Shown here: positions 7,391 to 11,924 of the stretch, piece by piece
Numbering within the stretch: position 1 is the first letter of the stretch
Layout: the number at the start of each line of letters is the position of its first letter
NCBI GenBank assembly: GCA_903827075.1
Contig: CAIKGX010000014.1
Location: forward strand, 1-11,924
DNA: 11,924 nt
Reading direction: 5' to 3'
DNA from: an uncultured beta proteobacterium
GTDB lineage: Bacteria > Pseudomonadota > Gammaproteobacteria > Burkholderiales > Burkholderiaceae
Position numbers and translations under genes: made by a program
Notes under the pieces: model-generated
Seen by the model: only the letters and a program-made list of their open reading frames with translations
What the model was told of the DNA's origin: nothing
Databases searched by the model: none

Positions 7391-8586
7391 TTCTGGCGAC
7401 TGGCTGTAATTGTTTGCGCAACTGCCTGGGCTACGAGTAAGCCAGTTGGCCGACGCAAGGTTTCATGCATCTGTGCAAACCGAATTTTGAGCTCGCTAAC
7501 TTTGGCTGGATGATTAAGCCAGTCAAGCAAAGCATCGGCCAGCTTATCCGGGGTCGCATCGTCTTGAAGTAATTCTGGAACAACAAACTCACCGCAGAGG
7601 ATATTGGGTAAACCAACGTAGGGAAGATAACCTTGTCTTTTCATAATCTGCGCAGTAAGCCAAGGTACCTTATAAGAAATCACCATGGGCTTTTTCCAGA
7701 GCGCAGCTTGCAAAGTGGCTGTACCGCTAGCAATCAGCACCACATCTGCTGCTTCCAAAACTTCATCAGCCATACCATCAATCAAGTGCATTTCAATATC
7801 CGGATTGTGTTGTTTGGTTTTTAATAAGAGTTGTTCAAGGGGCGCAAGAAGTCTTGGTGTAGCGACTGGAATTAAGAAACTAAGCTTCTGCCCTTTGAGT
7901 CGATGGGTGAGCATTTGCATTGTTTCAAAAAAGACTGGGGCAATGTGTTCAATTTCAGAGCCACGACTTCCTGGCAGAACGGCGATGACTAAGCCCTCTA
8001 GCGCATCATTTGGCAGATTTAGTAACTGAGTCAGTTTTACTCGTGCACTGCTCGTGTTTGGCTCTGGGGGAATATCGCTGGCAAGTGGATGACCAACATA
8101 GGTGGCAGTCACCCCAGCGCGCTCGTAAATCTCCGCTTCAAATGGAAAGATGCAGAGCATCCGTTCAACAGCCTGCTTAATTTTATGAATGCGTCCTGCA
8201 CGCCATGCCCAAATGGAAGGGGAAACCAAATGTAGCGTTGGAATCCCTGCTTTGCGTAATACCAACTCAACACCGAGATTAAAATCTGGAGCGTCAACCC
8301 CTAGATACACATCAGGTCGATTTTCACCAAGAAGGCTGGCAATCAATTCACGACGAAGTTTCAGAATCGCTGGTAACTGTTTGATTGCCTCAACATAACC
8401 TCGCACACTCAAGGTCTCCATCGGCCAGTCTGAGCGCAGACCTTCAGCCTGCATACGAGGGCCGCCAATGCCATAGATTTCTATTCCGGACATGTCCGGT
8501 ATCTGATTGAGCGCACTCAATGCTGGCGCAGCAAGCAAATCACCCGAAGGTTCACCGGCTACACAGGCTAATTTTGGCAAAGCCAA
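7387..8586 (-). CDS. lpxB: Lipid-A-disaccharide synthase
   Basis: LpxB (glycosyltransferase family 19) joins UDP-2,3-diacylglucosamine to lipid X to make the tetra-acyl disaccharide 1-phosphate at the inner face of the inner membrane. It is 399 residues from the first possible start. Visible family segments are AGEPSGDLLAA (10-20), GVDAPDFN (96-103), SPSIWAWRAGRIHKIKQ (122-138), VLPGSRGSEI (203-212, part of the sugar-nucleotide site) and ASGTATLQAAL (286-296). No ATG is available at the 5' end: both candidate starts are TTG, at 8586 and 8580. The ribosome-site-like GATAGG (8592-8587) touches the first TTG but lies 6 bases from the second, so the second (397 residues, MPKLACVAG) may be the real start. 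The gene begins 8 bases or more after lpxA and overlaps rnhB by ATGA. Confidence 0.96.
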   Translation of the reverse strand: MALPKLACVAGEPSGDLLAAPALSALNQIPDMSGIEIYGIGGPRMQAEGLRSDWPMETLSVRGYVEAIKQLPAILKLRRELIASLLGENRPDVYLGVDAPDFNLGVELVLRKAGIPTLHLVSPSIWAWRAGRIHKIKQAVERMLCIFPFEAEIYERAGVTATYVGHPLASDIPPEPNTSSARVKLTQLLNLPNDALEGLVIAVLPGSRGSEIEHIAPVFFETMQMLTHRLKGQKLSFLIPVATPRLLAPLEQLLLKTKQHNPDIEMHLIDGMADEVLEAADVVLIASGTATLQAALWKKPMVISYKVPWLTAQIMKRQGYLPYVGLPNILCGEFVVPELLQDDATPDKLADALLDWLNHPAKVSELKIRFAQMHETLRRPTGLLVAQAVAQTITASRQK

Positions 8587-8594
8587 CCTATCGT

Positions 8595-9392
8595 TTATCG
8601 AATAATGCCGCGTGTTGAAGCGGCAATAAAATCATGAAACAGCGCAAGTTTTTCTGCAGTGGGTGCATCGGCGGCATTCGCTTCTACCATCTTCGCAATT
8701 TCTACTTTAGCGTCCTCAAAACTGAGGCCGTCTTTATAAAGCACTTTATAGGCCTGACGTAATGCCGAGATCGTTTCAGTTGAAAAGCCTCTGCGCTTCA
8801 ATCCTTCCACATTAATTCCATGAGGAGAGGCCTTATCGCCAGCAGCAATCACAAAAGGAGGAATATCTTGCACCAAAGCAGAAGCGCCGCCCAGCATGGC
8901 ATGTTGGCCAATGCGCACAAATTGATGCACACCAGACATGCCACCCATAATCGCCCAGTCATGTACTTGAACATGACCAGCTATTTGCGCATTGCTAGCA
9001 AAAATAGTGTGATTACCAATCTGGCAGTCATGCGCAATATGCACATAAGCCATGATCCAATTGTCACTACCAACTCGAGTAACTCCGCCGTCCTGAATAG
9101 TCCCCGTATGAATACTCGTGTACTCACGAATCGTATTGCGATCACCGATAATCAATTCCGTCGGTTCTCCACGGTATTTCATATCCTGTGGGGGACCACC
9201 GATAGTGGCAAAGTGTGCAAAATTATTCTCTTTACCAATTGTGGTGTGACCCTCGATCACTGTATGGGAACCGACTTTAGTCCCAGCACCAATCTTGACA
9301 TTGGGACCAATGACAGAATAAGGTCCAATCTCGACATCACTGGCAAGTTCCGCCTTACTATCAACTATGGCAGAGGCATGAATCCGAGTCAT
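8595..9392 (-). CDS. lpxA: UDP-N-acetylglucosamine O-acyltransferase
   Basis: LpxA moves a 3-hydroxyacyl chain from ACP to the 3-OH of UDP-GlcNAc, the first step of lipid A synthesis. The 265-residue protein has an N-terminal left-handed beta-helix of hexapeptide repeats (about 1-190, for example VEIGPYSVIGPNVKIGAGTK) and a helical C-terminus (about 192-265) with NVEGLKRRGFS. The catalytic His is His121 in HIAHDC. Aligned by eye without gaps to the E. coli enzyme, His121 corresponds to His125 and Gly169 to the hydrocarbon-ruler Gly173. That Gly is associated with 14-carbon hydroxyacyl selection, so a C14 preference is predicted. The ATG shares one base with the fabZ stop (TAATG), which points to coupled translation. 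Trimer formation is known for the family. Confidence 0.97.
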   Translation of the reverse strand: MTRIHASAIVDSKAELASDVEIGPYSVIGPNVKIGAGTKVGSHTVIEGHTTIGKENNFAHFATIGGPPQDMKYRGEPTELIIGDRNTIREYTSIHTGTIQDGGVTRVGSDNWIMAYVHIAHDCQIGNHTIFASNAQIAGHVQVHDWAIMGGMSGVHQFVRIGQHAMLGGASALVQDIPPFVIAAGDKASPHGINVEGLKRRGFSTETISALRQAYKVLYKDGLSFEDAKVEIAKMVEANAADAPTAEKLALFHDFIAASTRGIIR

Positions 9393-9841
9393 TACGCCCC
9401 TTTCTTGCGTACGGCGCAGGTGATATCTGCTTCGGCAGCTAGCTCGCCATCTACCGTAGCTTTAACGTGAAACTTGTAAATACCCGCTTTCTCACGCTGA
9501 TAGGTAGCAACCATCACTAATTGATCACCAGGTACAACTGGCTTCTTAAATCGCGCGCCATCAATACCAGCAAAGTAGTAAACAGCATCATCCTGTTTTT
9601 CTTCAGAGAATGTGAGCAAGGCTGCAGTTTGTGCCAAGGCTTCAATAATCAATACACCAGGCATCACTGGATAGTCTGGAAAATGTCCCTGAAAAAAAGG
9701 TTCATTAATCGTCACATTCTTAATGGCAGTAATGCTTCCTTTTGGAGAAAACTCCAACACCCGGTCAACCAATAAAAAAGGATATCGATGTGGCAGCAAC
9801 TTCATGATTTGGTTGATATCGATTGCGGCTGCTTTACTCAT
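9392..9841 (-). CDS. fabZ: (3R)-hydroxyacyl-ACP dehydratase
   Basis: FabZ dehydrates 3-hydroxyacyl-ACP to trans-2-enoyl-ACP in type II fatty acid synthesis. It competes with LpxA and LpxD for the same hydroxyacyl-ACP pool, which is the usual reason given for its place between them. At 149 residues it has the normal length and the hot-dog-fold signatures LLPHRYPFLLVDRV (15-28) and GHFPDYPVMPGVLIIEALAQ (52-71). The catalytic residues His53 and Glu67 are both present. An AGCAGG ribosome site lies 7 bases from the ATG. The 67-base gap from lpxD is the longest inside the operon and contains palindromes, listed separately. Confidence 0.97.
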   Translation of the reverse strand: MSKAAAIDINQIMKLLPHRYPFLLVDRVLEFSPKGSITAIKNVTINEPFFQGHFPDYPVMPGVLIIEALAQTAALLTFSEEKQDDAVYYFAGIDGARFKKPVVPGDQLVMVATYQREKAGIYKFHVKATVDGELAAEADITCAVRKKGA

Positions 9842-9888
9842 ATGATTACCTGCTAAGAAAATTTAAATAACAAAAAATTGTTGGGTAA

Positions 9889-9910
9889 GATTTTCGAAAA
9901 TCGATCGATT
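9889..9910. repeat. Overlapping palindromes between lpxD and fabZ
   Basis: Two perfect palindromes overlap here: GATTTTCGAAAATC at 9889-9902 and AATCGATCGATT at 9899-9910, the second running into the lpxD stop codon. A looser inverted repeat, AACAA-AAAA-TTGTT, follows at 9870-9883. The stems are AT-rich and have no loop, so a classical terminator is unlikely. They could be a protein-binding site or an mRNA-processing element in the lpxD-fabZ gap, or chance in an AT-rich spacer. Confidence 0.5.
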
Positions 9911-10976
9911 AAGACTCGGTTTTTCTATCTCTATCCAATAAACGCAAGCGTTGACGTATTTTATCCAGACCACGAAGAATGGCAGCATTTTTCTCCCAAG
10001 CGTTATGGGGCATGGATGGATAAACGCCCGTGTAATGCTGTCCTGGCTCATTAATTGAACGAATTATTGATGTATTACCAGAAACCGTAGTTCTATCTGC
10101 GATAGTCAGATGGCCGGCAAAATTCGCTGCCCCACCAATGATGCAGAAATTGCCAATTTTGGTGCTGCCGGATATAGCTGCACAGCCCGCAATAACGCAA
10201 CCATTGCCAACGATGACGTTATGTGCAATTTGCACTTGATTATCAATTTTGGTACCAGAACCAATCACCGTGTCACTCATGGCACCCCGATCAATCGTTG
10301 TGGAAGCCCCAATCTCAACATCATTGCCAATCGTCACGCCGCCCGTTTGCGGAATCTTGACCCACTCTCCGCCTGTAGCCGAAAAATCAGGGGCAAACCC
10401 AAAACCATCAGCGCCAATCACTGCGCCGCTATGAATGATGCAACGCTCGCCAATGCTGGTATCGGAATAGATTGATACGTTGGGATAAATTAGGGCATCG
10501 CTAGCAATAGTGCTTTTTCTGGAGATAGAAGTATTACCCAATACGACAACGCGCTCACCTAAAGTGACGCTAGGGCCAATTTGTACAAAAGGCCCAATAT
10601 GGCAAGAACTAGGTATGACGGCGGTAGGATCTACAACTGCACTCGGATGTATGCCGGGCACATAGATGGGATTAGATAATTTTGCAAAATACTGCGCCAT
10701 TCGGGCAAAGGTGGCATAGGGATTTTTTGCAACAAAGTAAACCCTTTTAGCAGAATGCGTTCCCGGATTTGCTTGCAAAAAATCGAGGTCTGCCCGACTA
10801 ACAATCAATGCGCCAGCGCTACTATTGCTTGCCTGTTGACGATACAGTGGGTTTGAGAGAAAAGATATCTGCTCGGCTTGCGCGAGTTCTAGTGGTGCAA
10901 GACCATGAAAAGCTAGAGAGGCCTCCCCCACCAAGCTTGCTTGAAACTGTTCGGCCAGCTCGATGGCGGTGGGCAT
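9909..10976 (-). CDS. lpxD: UDP-3-O-(3-hydroxyacyl)glucosamine N-acyltransferase
   Basis: LpxD adds the second, amide-linked 3-hydroxyacyl chain to UDP-3-O-acyl-glucosamine, the third step of lipid A synthesis. The 355-residue protein has the expected three parts: an N-terminal uridine-binding domain (about 1-100, with ISFLSNPLY at 37-45), a hexapeptide-repeat beta-helix (about 108-300) and a C-terminal helical extension (about 325-350). The catalytic His is His252 in NQVQIAHNVIVG, and the GADGFGFAPD segment (188-197) is typical of the family. The ATG is 5 bases after the skp stop. The ribosome site is weak (TAAG), so translation is probably coupled to skp. No truncation or missing residue was seen. 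Confidence 0.97.
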   Translation of the reverse strand: MPTAIELAEQFQASLVGEASLAFHGLAPLELAQAEQISFLSNPLYRQQASNSSAGALIVSRADLDFLQANPGTHSAKRVYFVAKNPYATFARMAQYFAKLSNPIYVPGIHPSAVVDPTAVIPSSCHIGPFVQIGPSVTLGERVVVLGNTSISRKSTIASDALIYPNVSIYSDTSIGERCIIHSGAVIGADGFGFAPDFSATGGEWVKIPQTGGVTIGNDVEIGASTTIDRGAMSDTVIGSGTKIDNQVQIAHNVIVGNGCVIAGCAAISGSTKIGNFCIIGGAANFAGHLTIADRTTVSGNTSIIRSINEPGQHYTGVYPSMPHNAWEKNAAILRGLDKIRQRLRLLDRDRKTES

Positions 10977-10981
10977 ACGAC

Positions 10982-11509
10982 TTATTTTAGGTTATTTAAT
11001 GCCTTGATGACATCATCAGTGACGTCAACCTTGGGATTAGCATAGGCTGGATCTTGAATAATGACATCCAATTTTCTTTGCTCAGCAACCTGCTTTAGTG
11101 CAATATTGGCTTTTTCTGCTACCTTGCCACGCTCTTCAAAGTTTCTCTGATTTAAGTCTTCGGTATATTCGCGTTGCTTACGTTGAAGCTCACGATCCTG
11201 GTCTGCCAACTCTCGTTGACGACGAACACGCTCTGCTTCATTCATAACCGCAGCATCGCGATCCAATTTTTCTGCAGCGGTCTTAATTTTTTGAGCGGCA
11301 TCACGCAATTCATTTTGACGCTTAGCAAATTCATTTTGTAATCTCGTCTGACTTTGTTTTGCCAGATTCGATTCATTGAATACTTTTTCAACGTTAACTG
11401 CTCCAAGACGCGTACCAGCATCTTGTGCAAATGCTTGCGGCATTGCAATTGCTGCCGAGAAGGCGACTAAACTCAATGTAACCCACTGAGAAGATTGACG
11501 AAGCTTCAT
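10982..11509 (-). CDS. skp: Periplasmic OmpH/Skp-family chaperone
   Basis: Skp (OmpH) holds unfolded outer-membrane proteins in the periplasm and delivers them towards BamA, the gene directly upstream. From the ATG at 11509 the precursor is 175 residues. It has a short basic N-terminus, a hydrophobic core (TLSLVAFSAAIAM, 11-23) and a likely signal peptidase site after AFA (residue 28), leaving a mature N-terminus of QDAG. Residues about 45-135 are strongly charged and heptad-like, as expected for the long helical arms; the C-terminus has the family's LDVIIQDPAY segment. An in-frame TTG at 11527 overlaps the bamA stop. ATG 11509 is preferred because AAGGAAAG (11521-11514) sits 7 bases upstream of it and it gives a normal signal peptide. 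Also called ompH or hlpA. Confidence 0.93.
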   Translation of the reverse strand: MKLRQSSQWVTLSLVAFSAAIAMPQAFAQDAGTRLGAVNVEKVFNESNLAKQSQTRLQNEFAKRQNELRDAAQKIKTAAEKLDRDAAVMNEAERVRRQRELADQDRELQRKQREYTEDLNQRNFEERGKVAEKANIALKQVAEQRKLDVIIQDPAYANPKVDVTDDVIKALNNLK

Positions 11510-11513
11510 AACA

Positions 11514-11521
11514 CTTTCCTT
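11514..11521 (-). promoter_or_regulatory. Ribosome binding site deciding the skp start
   Basis: AAGGAAAG on the - strand lies 4 bases (7 from the AAGGA core) before ATG 11509. It lies downstream of the competing in-frame TTG at 11527, so it can serve only the ATG. This is the strongest ribosome site seen in the envelope operon. Confidence 0.75.
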
Positions 11522-11527
11522 AAACAA

Positions 11528-11924
11528 TTAAAACGCTGTACCAACTTGGAACTGCAAGCGCTGGATATTATCCGTAGGCAAAGACTTGATCGGAATACCA
11601 TAGCTGAATTTTAGCGGACCTAATGGTGATATCCATGATATCCCCAAGCCATAAGAATATCGTAATACTAGATTGATATTCTGCCCGTAAACGTTACCGC
11701 CGTCTACGAAGGCAAAAGTTCTCAATGTTTTATCTACCCCAGAACCCGGAACGGGGACGGTATATTCAATATTGGTCACGATCTTGGACTGCCCGCCAGT
11801 AGGCTGGTTTGTGCCAGTATTCGTATTGTAATAAGTAGGACCTAAGGATCCTGGGGAGTAGCCGCGGACAGATCCGATACCACCCACATAGTAGTTTTTA
11901 GTAATTGGGAAGGGATTATCGCCA
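11528..11924 (-). CDS. bamA: Outer membrane protein assembly factor BamA, C-terminal part only
   Basis: The frame runs off the right edge of the window, so only about the last 131 residues of a protein that is usually around 750-800 residues are present. What is seen is the end of the 16-strand Omp85 barrel: a GGIGSVRGY segment containing the conserved V-R-G-Y/F motif of loop 6 that lies inside the barrel, then SLGP, a TNIEYTVPVPG strand, FAFVDGGNVYG, the SYGLGISWISPLGPLKFSYG block, and a last strand RLQFQVGTAF ending in Phe, as outer-membrane proteins recognised by the BAM complex do. BamA inserts barrel proteins into the outer membrane. The GTG at 11887 is an internal Val, not a start. The stop is 18 bases from the skp ATG, which supports one operon. 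The POTRA domains and the operon promoter are outside the window. Confidence 0.95.
   Translation of the reverse strand, partial: GDNPFPITKNYYVGGIGSVRGYSPGSLGPTYYNTNTGTNQPTGGQSKIVTNIEYTVPVPGSGVDKTLRTFAFVDGGNVYGQNINLVLRYSYGLGISWISPLGPLKFSYGIPIKSLPTDNIQRLQFQVGTAF

Noticed and set aside
7685..8029. A 114-codon open frame on the + strand inside lpxB
   Set aside because: Antisense to a conserved enzyme; composition is rich in Ser and Cys with no motif, so it is treated as a shadow.
8820..9470. A 216-codon open frame on the + strand across lpxA and fabZ
   Set aside because: It lies antisense to two genes with full catalytic motifs and has a Ser/Asn/Arg-rich translation with no recognisable domain. 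It is explained by the periodic hexapeptide-repeat codons of lpxA.
10110..10475. A 121-codon open frame on the + strand inside lpxD
   Set aside because: It is again antisense to a hexapeptide-repeat region, with an Ala/Asn/Thr-rich repetitive translation, no ribosome site and no family resemblance.
11510..11527. A longer skp starting at TTG 11527
   Set aside because: It would overlap the bamA stop region and place the strong AAGGAAAG site inside the coding sequence. ATG 11509 gives a normal signal peptide.

Overview
The window looks like a stretch of a beta-proteobacterial chromosome. The best guess is a Polynucleobacter-like member of the Burkholderiaceae. The reasons are the gene order bamA-skp-lpxD-fabZ-lpxA-lpxB-rnhB-RNA methyltransferase next to a ppsA/ppsR pair, the protein sequences themselves, and a base composition that by eye is much less GC-rich than Burkholderia or Ralstonia. 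The genus is an inference from memory, not from a search.

Layout. (1) Positions 1-2526, + strand: three genes in a row. They are the C-terminal part of an alpha-E domain protein (cut by the left edge), a transglutaminase-like cysteine protease-fold protein with an intact Cys/His/Asp triad, and an Anbu-type proteasome beta-subunit homologue with its Thr/Asp/Lys triad intact and an unusual Lys/Pro-rich tail. A strong hairpin-plus-T-tract terminator closes the group at 2548-2580. (2) Positions 2592-5928: ppsA (PEP synthase, - strand) and, divergent from it across a 106-base shared region, ppsR (its bifunctional kinase/pyrophosphorylase regulator, + strand). (3) Positions 5940-11924, - strand: an uninterrupted, tightly packed envelope operon. 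Read in the transcribed direction it is bamA (only the C-terminus is present), skp/ompH, lpxD, fabZ, lpxA, lpxB, rnhB and a SpoU-family RNA methyltransferase. Several junctions overlap (ATGA or TAATG).

How the genes work together. The right-hand operon makes lipid A precursors (LpxA, LpxD, LpxB), supplies the fatty-acid branch point that competes for the same hydroxyacyl-ACP (FabZ), and handles outer-membrane protein delivery and insertion (Skp, BamA). Two nucleic-acid housekeeping genes are attached at its end. The ppsA/ppsR pair controls gluconeogenic PEP formation: PpsR is expected to switch PpsA off and on at a Thr two residues from the catalytic His, and both residues are present. The left-hand trio matches a known but functionally unresolved bacterial gene neighbourhood (Anbu + transglutaminase + alpha-E, usually with a circularly permuted ATP-grasp protein). 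It is the most interesting part of the window. The ATP-grasp gene would be expected just off the left edge.

No tRNA, rRNA, insertion sequence, CRISPR array or attachment site was seen. No stretch longer than 300 bases lacks a gene.
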